64,000 nt of DNA from NCBI RefSeq assembly GCF_963678635.1, contig NC_087063.1, positions 70,207,617 to 70,271,616 on the forward strand, in the 5' to 3' direction. This document shows, one piece after another, positions 23,401 through 35,882 of the stretch. Numbering within the stretch: position 1 is the stretch's first letter; each line of letters opens with the position of its first letter. The notes under the pieces are model-generated. The model was not told the DNA's origin. It worked only from the letters and a program-made list of their open reading frames with translations, and ran no database searches. The stretch is from Symsagittifera roscoffensis (Eukaryota; Xenacoelomorpha; Acoela; Convolutidae). A program made the translations under genes and the position numbers.

Positions 23401-26315
23401 GTCAGTGCAAACACGGCTCTTGGTGTTATCTTGGCGAAGGCACCTTCTTTCAGGGTGTCCACTACTCCACCCCTTGATTCGAGGATATCCTTTATAGCTG
23501 GCCATAAAGCGTCTTCGGCTGTCGTAGGCTCTCTGAGTCTGCTCAGGAAACCCCTGCTGTGTAGATGGTTGTTCATGCCAGCAATTACGATTGTGATTGG
23601 GTTCATTTCCGTCTGTCGTTGTACCCCGATTGCCATTGACACCGACTGCATTAGGTCCAGGTCGAACGCTGCCAACATTTATAACATCAGGCCAAAAGAG
23701 AGACTTGGAGGTATATACGAAGTCTGAGTTCGCGACTATCATAATCTTTGAATTCCTCATTTCTGCTTTGTCCTACGCCGCAAAGATGGTCTCATCTTTC
23801 TTAATCGCCTTCAATCCACCGTATCTCTGAACATCACCTTCTTGAGCCGCTTGTTTCGGGTACGCTCTTCCTTGTACGTGATCTGCGGATGTTCTTATCT
23901 GCCTGAACATTTTTACGTGTTTTCCTATTGGTGCCCTCGTTGTCAAAAATCTTCCGGGCCTTTCTTCTCGATTTCCTTCATCGCGATTCAGTTTCACATC
24001 TTGCAAAGGTCTTGCATTTAGTGGACCCTTTGTATTGTTTGAGGGCAGTCCCTCTAAGTCGGCAAATCTCAAGGCGGTCGTGGAGCTGAAGTTTATGCCA
24101 GCTGCTATCAACCAATCCACGCCTGTTATTGAATACAGTCCGTTGACAGATAATCTCGCTCCATTCAACATCCTCATGGCATCTGCTGCAATTCTCACCG
24201 TCTGAAGGTTCAATTTCATCAGTTCCTGTTTGCATATATGCCAGGGAGAAGGTATGGGCCTCGGCCACATCAAATAGCTCCTGTTGGGACGCCGCTCCTC
24301 TCGACTGGTACTTGTTGTCTCTGATTTTGAGGTGCTGGTCGTCTCCGCGGTCGGATTGACAGGAAATAATCTTCGTCTTGGATGGATGCTTCTTCTTATT
24401 GGCGCTTCTCCCAATCGATCTTGTACATATGTCCTTTGCCCTGGCTCGCTAGAGCTTTGCGGCCTGTAGGTCACGGCTTGGACCGTTCTCAGACGTGTCT
24501 CTAGGTTAGGGGGCACGAAGGTCGAAATTGCCGGCTCGTTCGTGGTTTCTTCCTTCTTTAGTATTCCCGTGTCAAGGAGGTCGACTTCCATTTCATCCAG
24601 TCGCTCCTGGAAGACTCGGTTCAACCAGGCTTGTCCTTCGATGCTATCAAAATGGATCCCATCGGTGATTAGTCTGGCCTGATCTATAGCTCTCAGCTCG
24701 TGTTCATGTCCATAAGGGTCATCCGTCCAGCATTCCGACTCGCCAGATGCCTCAGTATATTGTTCCACCTGATGACTCAATCATTATGCCTCCTTCCCGT
24801 CGATGTCAACGTTTTTGTGCTCATGGGTACGGTGCAGACGGTCAGTACCGCGCACTTGAATTTCTGCCAGAGAGTAGTGAATAGGCACACCATCATCGAC
24901 TCCCATTGTGCCTCTTTCTCATCTGAGCCTCTAGATACATTGTTCCTCCCTATTAGGATCATTATGTTAGGGATCCTCCCTAGGTTCATCACCTCCATCA
25001 TCCGAAATAGCTGGGCTATCGATGCACCTCCAAGGGCCATCACCGTAGTGATCCAGGAGGTCCTCAAGTTCTGGAGTACTCTCACCAAGCTGTCACCCAG
25101 TATCAGATGTGATGTCACAAGTGGCGGTTGCTGTAGGTTTACTGCAGGGCTCCAAGTCGATCGATTGAAGCAGGCTCGCGGATCCGTCTCCAGAACTCCT
25201 ATGAAGTTATACTTCAACTGGTTGCTCTTCTGCACGTCAATCACTCGGGACACTTTCTTCGTTGGCATCTCTCGTATCTTCCTGTCTGGGACTTTAGAGA
25301 TCTTTACTGGTAACGTTGTGTCACTGGCTGGCATTCTCGCCATCGTCTCTCGGGAGAGCTGTATTTTTCCCGCATCATCTATTGCTCCATAGGGTGCAGT
25401 CACCACGGAACCTGGCACATTCCTATTAGCGACCAATCGTCCAGCAGTTTCTATCATTTTTCTCACTGTATGATCCACGACTGGGTTCGGGAGTGTCACT
25501 CGACTAGTTGTAGCTGTGAGTGGCGTCTCCGTCGTTTGACTCAAATCGCGAGGCGTCAAAAGTTCCATCGGGGACCCCACGAGGAATATTCCTTGTAGGT
25601 ATCGCTCTTTCTACGGCTGTCGTCAACGCCAGCCGCTCCGATCGCTCTTTGTACTCTCGCCTCAAGTGCTCTATTTCTTCACCCTGTTTCTTGTTGCAAT
25701 CTTCGAACAGTATCTTCCACGTGTCACTGTCTTCTTCCGTACTGAGCATGGTTTTGGTCATTTCGTCCAGCTCCCTTCTGGTCTTCTCCAGTTCTTCTAT
25801 CGTTCCGTTAAGATCTTGCATGGTTTCCTTTGTCTGAACCTCTTTTTCTACTCCCGCCTTCTTTGATGGCTCAGCTGCTCTCAGTTGTGAACTAGACGAG
25901 GCAGCCTCGCTGTTCATCTCCTGATGCATCCTTCTCAGACCATGCCTGGGCTTGGTTGGCAGAGGCATCTCACCTGGCTTGTAGGTCCTGGAACTTCCCA
26001 ATCCAGGCTCGTTCGCCAAGTCACTTCCTGAGAGAGCCCCATTTTCCACCTCATTACCTTCATGTTTGGGCGGTCTAGTACTCCTCTTTCTCCATATGCT
26101 GCCATCAATAAGATTTCCGCGGGGCGGTCCACACGGTTATCATGCCCCAAGATGTTTATTAAGGCGGCCAGCAACATGACTACCTCTGGGTCCTCCAGGG
26201 CGAAGTCTCGATCCATCAGCCGACGATAGATCGCATCTATCATCGGTCCTACGTACGCCTCTGCCATGTCCATATATTCGTCCAAATCGAAGTTGTCCAT
26301 CTTCTTAAGATTCAA
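17434..26315 (-). pseudogene. Element A giant 3' gene, SGNH-hydrolase containing, broken
   Basis: This is the counterpart of the element B ORFs at 48,346-57,231, in the same order. Segments include the N-terminus (from 26,315), a coiled-coil part (~25,600-25,900), an SGNH domain with LGDSLVRVL (~25,090), a GRNNVSRG version of the GxND block (~24,940) and TDGIHFD (~24,660), a second SGNH-like part with IAGMNNHLH (~23,580), the region matching IYGPAVTFAFPD (~22,230), an acidic linker, and the C-terminal part to 17,434. At 20,073-19,126 the frame runs without interruption across the site where element B has its amber codon; element A has TGG there. Frameshifts occur roughly every 300-900 bp. The catalytic Ser and Asp/His motifs survive. 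The product, if once made, was probably an accessory protein of the element. Confidence 0.75.
22741..23025 (-). repeat. Chimeric duplicated insert within the element A 3' gene
   Basis: 22,741-22,890 duplicates 23,388-23,537, and 22,891-23,025 duplicates 24,455-24,589, both in direct orientation and nearly identical. In the sense direction the insert joins the two source segments with the 917 bp between them skipped; the shared triplet GAG sits at the internal joint. It lies where about 130 residues of the element B protein have no counterpart in A. The intervening piece has no GT...AG ends, so splicing is unlikely; template switching during reverse transcription is the simplest explanation. 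Confidence 0.85.
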
Positions 26316-26363
26316 TTCTTATTATCAGTTTCATCAGTTGAATAATTAAACGATCGATCAGGA

Positions 26364-26372
26364 TCTAGAAAA
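26364..26372 (-). promoter_or_regulatory. Putative splice acceptor upstream of the element A 3' gene
   Basis: In the sense direction the sequence reads CCTCTTTTCTAG, followed by ATCCTG, about 50 nt before the first ATG of the 3' gene. Element B has a similar acceptor, TTTTCAG, in the corresponding gap. This suggests that the 3' gene was translated from a spliced subgenomic RNA, as retroviral env is. A 9-codon upstream ORF lies between the site and the ATG in A. Confidence 0.45.
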
Positions 26373-26679
26373 GAGGTCACGAATATCACATTTGTCAGCT
26401 TTACTCTAATTTTATATTAAAAAATATTTAAATCAGTCAGATAAAAAGATTTTGATCTTAAAATTTATTAAAATCATCTTATTGCTAAAATTTTTGAATT
26501 CGACCTAAGAATGGACATTCCAAACTTTGGATCTCTTCCTGATATCGTCATTCGGTTATTCATGGTCGCTAATCCCTCCTTACCCAGGGTCCTAATAACA
26601 AAACACATAACATAATATAACACACATATCACAAAAAAACACTCATTTAGTATGACGCCTTCCTGCATGCAACCTAAAC

Positions 26680-27153
26680 TCAGCCTATACTTAAATAATA
26701 TTTCTTATGTAAGTATACTTGTATATTAGTATCAGAAAAGATTACGTGTATCAGTGCATACAGCTCCCGTGGATGCAGTCGTCCTCGGTTCAAATCGTAC
26801 ACTGGAAGCGAGAGTTCCTTCACTTCCCTTTCCTCAAGGAAGTCTCTCAGTCTCGTCAAGGACAAGACTAGGTTTTCCGGGTCCACGTGCCGCTTATCCG
26901 TCGCCCTCGTCACCAAAAAGCATAAGTACTTTCCCGGTATCTGTGACGCCGCCGGAGGCATGGCTGCTACGCCTCCTGTTCCTGGTCTTTGCTTCCAAAG
27001 GAATTCTATTTTTTTATATTCTCTCTTAAAATCCTCTGCTAACGCTGTCTTAAAACTCATGTCTGTTGTGATCACTATTGCACAAGTTCTATTTGTGAGT
27101 ATAAAATTGCTATCTACTTGAGTATTCATTTGGCAAAATAAAATATGACTCAA
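26680..27153 (-). pseudogene. Element A pol C-terminus: macro-like domain, open in this copy
   Basis: The 157-codon segment is uninterrupted although the rest of A pol is broken. It aligns along its length with the pol C-terminus of element B (57,742-58,206), sharing NRT, ITxDMSFK, DFKREY, GKYLCFLVTR, LTRLRDF, PVYDxNRG and a terminal VYLHKKYYLSI. The pattern (acidic residue plus FK..F helix, YL.FLVT strand, long helix, S.PVYD loop, VYL strand) resembles TARG1/ALC1-type macro domains, which bind ADP-ribose. Its upstream neighbour is the VRGVGVG linker after integrase. Survival of an open frame may be chance or recent activity. Confidence 0.6.
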
Positions 27154-29612
27154 CTACTCTCCCTATGTCCGGTTTCTTAGGGTCCTCGCCTGTTTCTGCT
27201 TCTAGATCACCTGTCTCTCTTGCTAGTCTTAATTTTTTTGTTTGTAATTTTTCAGTGTGGGTAAGTCCTACCCCCACTCCCCGGACAAAAATATCCATCA
27301 ACAATCCCGTCGATCGCATACCGGATAATAAATCGAGGTTGGACGCAGGAATGAGTAATTGCCCTTTTTTATGTATTTCATGCTCTCACGATCTACATCT
27401 TGAATCGTGGCACTGGCCTCAATTGGGTCCGCCGACGTCATTTCGTTCAGCCATTCCAAGACACGCAGATTCGTCAATTCTTGTTTGTAGGATTGCTGTT
27501 GCTCGTCGTCGAGTTCTACCTCGGGCTTGGACTGGTCATCGAACCACTCCTCGTCGCGGTAGTCGACTATGTCGATGTCTTGTGACACAGTTATTCCTTC
27601 TAGACCCACTTTTTCCACTATCGTCTTCAGATCTATCCTATCCACTACGAAGTCATATCCGTAAGGATTATATTTCTTTGTGAGTCTTGTCCTGTCACTC
27701 TGTCGAGTCTGTATGGTAAACGGAAGATCTGGTTCCAAATTCTTGGGGCCTCAATTTGTTCGGGGTCTTGCCAGTTCTCTTCTGTGTAGGGTAAGGTTTC
27801 TTCATCTGCTTTAATCACCTCGTTGGAATCCAGATCCAGTGGTGAACTTGATCCTTCCTCTACGACCTTATTTCCATTGTTGTTTCCCCTGGTGCTTTCT
27901 CATTGACCTCACAGGCAGGGTCCATCATCAGATAATCCCCCTCTTCCATGTCTGCAGGTATACACCAGTCTTCTGTCGCTGGATTGTGTGGCTTAATGCT
28001 TTCGTAGTGAGCGGCTCGGCCGGTACTCAGTCTATAAAAACGTCCCTCCTGGTGCATTTCCGTAATCATGAAGGGTCTCCTCCATTTTTTAGGAGCTTTT
28101 TCGTTCCTTTCGGTGGTATAACGTTTTGAAATACCCATACGTAGTCTCCTACCGAGTAAGCTCTTGCACCAGCTTCTTGTTGACGTCTAATCACATCCCC
28201 TACGCACACTTGTGGTGATGTTTTCTTCCCCTCATACTCTGGGTAAAAGAAATTTATGGGCAAAGACTTCTCGTGTCCGGTTAACATCATGTGTGGACTA
28301 ACTCCGGTGGTGGAGTGTTGCGTGCTGTTGTAGTTTCCCATCACCCGTGGAAGACATCTGTCCCAATCGGTCATGTACCTGGAACAATATACCCTCAACA
28401 TCGACACTAACGTTCGATTTTGCCTTTCCAATAAGCCATTCGTCTGGGGATGGTATGTCGTGGAGTGAGCTTGAGCCAATTGTGAACGTCTCATGAGCTC
28501 TTTCGTAAGTTCTCCCACAAAATCTGTTACGTTATCCGATTGAAACGTCGTCGGACAACCATGTCTCGCTATCGACGTATTGATTAGCTAACCGCACGTC
28601 TCCTCTGCTGAGGAAGTTATGCAGGGCACGACCTCTGCATACTTCGTGAAGTGGTCTATCATGACCCGGATCTAATTATAGCCACTATCTGTCATACATA
28701 CTTTCTGGTGGTCAATCTGTGCCATCTCGTTGAATTCAGATTACTCGATCGACTGCAAGGGAAATCGCAATTTCCTTGGATCCTTGACCTGTTGGCATGA
28801 CAGGCATGCTGTTACCCACTTCGCGCATGCTTTTTTCATTCCAGACCACTCAAAGTGCTTCAATATCCTTTGGTATACTTTGTCAATTCCCTGATGGCCC
28901 ATCTGATCATGCGACCTGAATAAAAAAAGTTCTGTCTGATAGAGTTGCGGCAACACTATCGCGTTATATTTGTACAGGACTTTGTCTTCTTCTCTTCTCT
29001 TGCAGGCCACGATCCCGTTCTTGTTCAGATATAACCTCCCCTCTTTCTGCATAAAATACTCTCTCAGAATACGGTAACTGTCCTCCTTCAGGTCACCTTT
29101 GTCTGGTGTTCCACTTTCGATCAACCTTTTCACATTTCGCGGTCAAACGGTCATTTCTTTGTGCTCATAGTGGGTCTTAGAGTTTGTATCTCGCCTTCAA
29201 GTACGTCTTCATGACCCTCAAATGACTATTCATTTCATCTGGCTGATGCGTGTCATCTTCCATCTTCACGCACCAAATTTTCGCCAATGGCTCTGTTTCT
29301 TGTCTGAAGGGTTGAAGATCAGACCTGATCACTTGTTTCTGCGGCAACAAACTCATCGACCGTTTCGATACCGCTATTTTTTCTAGATCATCCGCTGCGT
29401 TGTCAAAGACTGTATCACTACTAAGCAGGTAGCGAACACTGTCAGGGTCTTGATGTAACTCTCTGTCCAGGTCTCTTGCTCGAGTATCCTTTATCCTGGA
29501 TCGCTAGCTCTGACAATTCCGATCCTGTGCTCGAGTTCCTGTCTAAGTAAGTGTCAATTCCTGAATTCCTCGAGTTGTCATCAACGTAAGAGTCTGTCAC
29601 TGAGCATCTTTC

Positions 29613-29885
29613 TTATTCGGGATCAGATTTATGCGCTCTGCTCATCCATCTGAACTCCCCGGACAAAATTTTAACCTCCAGATCTTGTTTCTCACCTTGA
29701 ATATTCTGTTCCACACCTGACTCCCCGGAAAAATATTCTTGTCCCGGGTCTTGTTGATAATTTCGCCTGTCTTCATCAACAACCTTCTCCCCGGACGAAC
29801 TTTCTTGACTTAGGTTTTGTTCAACCTCTTCGCCCCACTGATCCTGATCCTCAAATGTGACGGTTTTCTTTTGTGTCCCTTTCAC
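29613..29885 (-). repeat. Short repeats in the element A pol linker (SGE motif)
   Basis: Three copies of the nucleotide word TCCGGGGAG (plus-strand 29,655, 29,721 and 29,787) lie 66 bp apart and each encodes SGE in an acidic Gln/Glu-rich segment. Two related copies in the duplicated outer pol (33,235 and 33,301) have the same 66-bp spacing. The linker joins RNase H to integrase and is not conserved in Ty3/gypsy elements generally. Confidence 0.7.
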
Positions 29886-32237
29886 CTGTTCTTTCCGTTT
29901 GTATCATGTGCTTGTCAAGACGATTTGGGGTATCGAGGATATTAGTTGCTGAACTATAGTCCTACAATCCCTATCATTTTCTTTGTGTTGACGTCTTGAT
30001 CTTTACTTTCTCACTGACTGTTAGCGATGCTATGGCTGTTGGTTCATTTCTTGTCACTTCTCTCTCAAACAAATTGCCCAGCATCCGCATCATTTGCGGA
30101 GTGACCTGCACCGTTTTGTCCAGCAATGAGAGGCTGTTTATGTTCATACGAGAGAGTTCCTGTTGGACCAGGTTCGAACATAGCAACAGATCCAAAGGCA
30201 CCGGGTCCTTCTTTGATAAGATCTTTATTTCCGCTGCTTTCTCCACCGGTAATTCGGAGCTTCCCGGAATCGGATGTCCAGATTTGTTCAACCATCTCGT
30301 CAAGGTAAGCGCCTCACAGGTTTCTTTGTTCAGAAACGAGAACCCTTCCTTAATTTCCGCCTGATTGGCTTTTTTCTGTTCTAGTCTTTCATAAAACTCT
30401 GTCTTCTTGCTGAGGCTGTCAGCATTCTGGGTTTGTCACGCATCCTGTGCTCGATTATCATGTGGTAGCCATCTAATCTGACTATCCACCGACCAATATA
30501 GCTCTGATCCATCGAGTACAACTTCAACCAGGATAACGCTCTATTGTCCACGCGTAACTTAAACGGAGTGCTCCCTAAGTATGCACGGTACTTCTCCACG
30601 AATGTGACAACTGCAAAAAATCCTGCCTTTGGTGCACCATACTTCATTTCAGTGTCACTCAACACCTTACTGACTTATGCAAGGGGACGGAGAACTGTTG
30701 TTCCATTCCATTCCTGCTCCTGATGCAGTATTCCTGAGATGGCTACTACTGATGCGTCTGTGCCAAGAACATACATGCCCTTCTCTGTAGACAGGCCTAG
30801 CACTGGCGCTTCGCACAGTTCCCGCTCTATATTCTCGAAGGCAACTTGAGCTTCTTCATTCCGTTCGAACTTCTTTCCTTTGTTGCGCATCAGCTTTTGC
30901 ATGGGATACACCTTGTCTGCATGTCCTTTTTTGAACTCACGGTAATAAATGGCAAACCCTAGGAAGCTCATGAGTTGTGTGTCCGTTCTGGGAGCGTTCC
31001 ATGTCAACACAGCCTCTTTTGCTTCCGGGTCCGGCCTCACGCCATGCCTGTCCACCATTCTTCCTAGATACTTGATTGAATCCCTGAGGAATTCACATTT
31101 CGATGGTTGGCAATTCAAGCCTGCTCTTTTCATGCAGCCAAAGACCTCATCGAGCCAATCAATGAGGTCTTCTAGGGTGGGTTTTGTTATGGCCACGTTA
31201 TCCACGTAACCCATCACGAGATTCCCGTACTTCTTCGTCGCTCTGGTCAAAGCCTGAGCCATCAGTCTTTGAAAAGTGGCCGTGGCGTTGCACAAGCTAA
31301 AGGGCATCCTCTACCACTGGTACAACCCCAATTCACATGGGAATCCGGTCTTTCGTCTGTCCTTCTTCCACAGAGAGACCTGCCAGAAGGCAGAACCCAA
31401 ATCCAGTGTGGTGAAGAACTTGGTGTCACCAAGTTTCGAGAGGCTCTCGTCTATTCGCGGTATCGGGTACGCATCTTTATTGTCACCGCGTTCGAGTAAG
31501 GAAAGTCGCAACAGAACCTAAGCTGCCTCCCTTCTTCTTGGCTATGACTAACCCCCAAGCCCAAGGCGAATTCGAGGGCTCTATCTTGTCGTAATTGAGC
31601 AACATTTCTTTTTCCGCTCGGAACGCTTCCGATTTATGTGGCGTCATCCGTCTTGCGCCTTCCCTATGAGGAATGGCGCCTTCCTCTAATTCGATTTCGT
31701 GTTCGACAAAGTTGCAGTAGCCGTTTTGAAAATACGTCCGCATTCTGATTTAAAACCGCCCTCAATGAATCCAAATCTCCCTCACCTGTTTTTCCTCTCA
31801 AGCGTTCTATCTCCGGCAAAAGCGGTTTGTCGGATTCTAGTTCATATGACGAGAGGCGTTCCGGAAATTTCGAGCAGCTCGACAAGCCATCATGTGTCTC
31901 GGATTTCATTGAAAACAGTTTTTTAATAGATTCAAATTCATCAATTCTCTTTAAAAAATTATCTTTATCAGCATGATTTGGGCAGTCTTTCACAATATAT
32001 CCCTTCAAGTTTTATGTCTCCTCATAGTCGGTTGGGTACCAAACAAACCTGTTTTCTATCACTTAGCGAATTAAAATTTCTCATTTCAAAAATTGCTACT
32101 ACAGCTTGTCCCTGCTGTAGATTTACCTTTCTATATAAAAAGATTTGTACCTTGTTTTCATCTGTTATTAGTCTATTAATTAGTTTCTTAAAATACTTCC
32201 GGTCCGGGTTTCTAATAGTCTTAGCCAAATTTTCATC

Positions 32238-33118
32238 CTAGCCAAGTGTTCTTAGCCAAGTGTTTTCAGCCAAGTGTTCATCCGTTCTCTCCTTCAAGCA
32301 ATTTTCGCTTCTACTAACTTCTTGTCTGTTGCGGTTGATCTCTTCCAGCAGATTTACTCTCTCGACGTGGACTGACCTTTTTAGTTCACTCATTCTTAAG
32401 GAAATTTGTTCATTCTGTTCTCCTATGCTGCCCACTATGTTGGTCAAGGCTTCTCGAATTGATGCTCCGTTATCCACTAATGGGGTCACAAGTGGCGGTG
32501 TCACCCTGTCGGTCCCAGGTAGCTTGGTGCTAGTCGAGACTCGGGTCCTGATTCTCTGTCTCGACGTCTTTTCATAATCCACTCCCGGATCCGGAAGTGC
32601 GTTACATAGCCATGTGTTTCTATTCTTCCCAGTTCGCATTTCCAACTTCGTCAAGTTCACACAGTCTCCTGACTGCCCTGATCCGTTTGTGGTCTTGTTT
32701 ATTGTCCTCACTACACCAAATTGGTCCATGGTGCCAGTCTCTCTATCGGTGTATGCGTCATTCTCCTGAGTCGAACTATTGAGGCTGACTTGAGATCCAA
32801 AGTCATCTTCCTCGTCATCGTTCTCTTCTTCTTCCTGGGTTTCTGCTTCATCGCCTGTACCCTTTTTCCATGGTAAATGGATAAAGTTTCCGAAAGTGTT
32901 CTTCACTCTTTCTGAAAATGATGAGGACGTTGCCGGTTTCTCCGTCACACCAAGCATCATGGTGTTGTCTGTGGGTGATCTTGTAGTCGCCACATTTTCA
33001 GTAGAGATGTCGGACAGTTCCGACATCTTTTCTCGGTCCAGGGTCGCGGTGGAAGTGACAAAATCTTGGCCTTGTTCTACCGGAGTAGATTCACTCGCCA
33101 ATCTTCTGTTTTCTCTCC
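32238..33118 (-). pseudogene. Element A gag, inner copy, truncated
   Basis: An open stretch of about 290 codons matches the gag start at 37,672-37,030: STPVEQGQDF, ELSDISTENVATTRSPT, an acidic DDEEDDFGSQ patch and NKTTNGSGQSGD. The first ~30 residues are missing; the join to pol linker sequence lies at about 33,118. The far end stops in a three-copy 14-bp repeat (32,240-32,278), after which the reading resumes downstream of the protease, so the gag C-terminus and protease are deleted. The product would be a structural, nucleic-acid-coating protein, but no CCHC knuckle is visible in this part. Confidence 0.7.
32240..32278. repeat. Three 11-bp copies with 14-bp period at a deletion junction
   Basis: AGCCAAGTGTT occurs at 32,240, 32,254 and 32,268. 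The outer gag copy has the word once in the corresponding place (36,791). The repeat sits exactly where gag sequence joins post-protease pol sequence, so slippage probably accompanied the deletion. Confidence 0.8.
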
Positions 33119-35882
33119 ATTCCTCGAGTTGTCACCAACGAAAGAGTCTGTCACTGAGTATCTTTCCTCTTCGGGATCGTATTTATGCGCTCTGCTCACA
33201 TCCCTTCGGGATCGTATTTATGCGCTCTGCTCGACTCCCCGGACAAATTTCCTTGACCCGGGTCCTGTTGATAATTTTGCCTGTCTTCATCAGCAACCTT
33301 CTCCCCGGACAAACTTTCTTGCCCTAGGTTTTGTTCAACCTTTTCGCCCTCTGATCATAATCCTCAAAGCTGACGGTTTTCTTTTGTGTCCTTTTCACCT
33401 GTTCTTTCCGTTTGTATCATGTGCTTGTCAAGACGATTTGGGGTATCGAGGACATTAGTTGCTGAACTATAGTCCTATAATCCCTATCATTTTCTTCGTG
33501 TTGACGTCTTGATCTTTACTTTCTCACTGACTGTTAGCGATGCTATGGCTATTGCCCACTCCGGTTCATCTCTTGTCACTTCATATCCAACAAATTGCCC
33601 AGTATCCGCATCACTTGCAGAGTGACCTGCACTGTTTTGTCCAGCATTGAGAGGCTGTTTATGTTCATACTAGAGAGTTTCTTTTGGACCAGGTTCGAAC
33701 GTAGCAACAGATCCAAAGGCACCGGGTCCTTCTTTGATAAGATCTTTATTTCCGCTGCTTTCTCCACCAGTAATTCGGGGTTTCCCGGAATCGGATGTCA
33801 GATTTGTCCAACCATCTCGTCAAGGTAAGCGCCTCATACGTTTCTTTGTTCAGAATTGAGAACCCTTCCTTAATTTCCGCCTGATTGGCTTTTTTCTGTT
33901 CTAGTCTTTAATAAAACTCAGTTTTCTTGCTGAGGCTGTCAGCATTCTGGTGTTTGTCCCGCATCCTGTGCTCGATTATCATGTGGTAGCCATCTAATCT
34001 GACTATCCACGACCAATATAGCTCTGATCCATCGAGTACAACTTCAACCAGGATAACGCTCTATTGTCCACGCGTAACTTAAACGGAGTGCTCCCTAAGT
34101 ATGCACGGTACTTCTCCACGAATGTGACAACTGCAAACATTCCTGCCTTTGGTGCACCATACTTCATTTCAGTGTCACTCAACACCTTACTGACTTATGC
34201 AAGGGGACGGAGAACTGTTGCTCCATTCCATTCCTGCTCCTGATGCAGTATTCCTGAGATGGCTACTACTGATGTGTCTGTGTAAAGAACATACATGCCC
34301 TTCTCTGTAGGCAAGCCTAGCACTGGCGCTTCGTACAATTCACGCTCTATGTTCTCGAAGGCAGCTTGAGCTTCTTCATTCCATTCGAACATCTTTCCTT
34401 TGTTGCGCATCAGCTTCTGCATGGTATACACCTTGTCTGCATGTCATTTTATGAACTCACGGCGATAATTGTTAAACCCTAGGAAGCTCATGAGTTGTGT
34501 GTCCGTTCTGGGAGCCTGCGATGTCAACACAGCCTCTTTTGCTTCCGGGTCCGGCCTGTCCATCATTCTTCCTAGATAATTGATTAAATCCCTGAGGATT
34601 TCACATTTCGATGGTTTGCACTTCAAGCCTGCTCTTTTCATGCAGCCAAAGACCTCATCGAGCCAATCAATGAGGTCTTCTAGGGTGGGTTTTCTTATGG
34701 CCACGTTATCCACGTAACACATCACAAGATTCCCGTACTCCTTCGTCTCTCTGGTCAAAGCCTGAGCCATCAGTCTTTGAAAAGTGGCCGTGGCGTTGCA
34801 CAAGTCAAAGGGCATCCTCTACCACTGGTACAACCCCAATTCACATGGGAATCCGGTCTTTCGTCTGTCCTTCTTCCACAGAGAGACCTGCCAGAAGGCA
34901 GAACCCAAATCCAGTGTGGTGAAGAACTTGGTGTCACCAAGTATCGAGAGGCTCTCGTCTATTCGCGGTATCGGGTACGCATCTTTTATTAACACTGCGT
35001 TCAAGTAACGAAAGTCGCAATAGAACCTTAGCTGTCTCCCTTTTTCCTGGCCATGACTACCCCCAAAGCCCAAGGCAATTTCGAGGGCTCTATCATGTCG
35101 TGTTTGAGCAACATTTCTATTTCCGCTCGGAACGCTTCCGATTTATGTGGCGTCATCCGTCTTGCGCCTTCCCTATGAGGAATGGCGCCTTCCTCTAATT
35201 CTATTTTGTGTTCGACAAAGTTTCAGTAGCCGATGCCTGCCTTATGTTTTGAAAATACGTCCGCATTCCGATTTGAAACCGCCCTCAATGACTCAAAATC
35301 TCCTTCACCTATTTTTCCTCTCAAGCGTTCTATCTCCGGCAAAACCGGTTTGTCGGATTCTAGTTCATATGACGAGGGGCGTTCCGGAAAATTCGAGCAG
35401 CTCGACAAGCCATCATCCCTCTCGGATTTCATTGAAAGCTGTTTATTAATAGATTCAAATTCATCAATTCCTTTTAAAATTTTATCTTTATCAGCATGAT
35501 TCGCGCAGTCTTTCACACTATATCCCTTCGAGTTTAATGTCTCCTCATTGTCGGTTTTCATTGGCAAAGCGTAACCAAGTTTTTTTCCACGCTGGATCGT
35601 AACTGTGGTGTCCAGTGTGTTCAAAAACACACTGGCACACAACCCGTTTCGTGTTATGGAAAAGCTCCGGCCTAAATTCACCGAGCTTTGACTATTTGCG
35701 TTGGGACCAAACAAACCTGTTTACTATCACTTAACAAATTTAAATTTCTCATTCCAAAATCTGCTACAACAGCTTGTCCCATTTGTAGGTATATCTTTCC
35801 ATCTAAAAACATTGGTACCTTGTTTTCATCTGTTATTAGTCTATTAATTGGTTTCTTAACATACTTCCGGTCCGGGTTTCTA
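33119..35882 (-). pseudogene. Element A pol, outer copy (RT and RNase H), truncated and broken
   Basis: It starts (sense) within the left arm of the palindrome, after the lost protease, with LGRSFSIT and LSSCSNFPERPSS (35,223-35,714), then RT with LDLGSAFWQ (~34,910) and YVDNVAI (~34,710), RNase H, a stop after LRPLA at 34,195-34,197, and the linker with SGE repeats. At ~33,118 it runs into a second gag start. Its sequence is nearly the same as the inner copy, including the YVDN palm motif and the TAA stop, so both come from one already defective source. Integrase is missing from this copy. Confidence 0.8.

Larger units (their letters stand above)
26680..32228 (-). pseudogene. Element A pol, inner copy (RT, RNase H, integrase, macro), broken
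   Basis: In the sense direction it begins downstream of the missing protease (NPDRKY, 32,200), then runs through RT with a palm motif YVDNVAI instead of YVDD (~31,200), RNase H with TDAS near 30,760, a stop just after LRPLA at 30,675-30,677, an acidic linker with repeated SGE motifs (29,613-29,885), an integrase zinc-binding part with SHDQMGHQG and CLSCQQ (28,741-29,133), an integrase core with HPQTNGLLERQNR (~28,430), a KKWRRPFMITEM version of the GPY/F module (~28,070), and the macro-like C-terminus. Numerous frameshifts and stops kill it. The YVDN change would itself remove one catalytic Asp. Confidence 0.8.

Noticed and set aside
23538-24454. A 917-bp intron removed to give the chimeric insert at 22,741-23,025
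   Set aside because: The ends are not GT...AG in any alignment of the microhomology, so strand transfer or repair is more likely.
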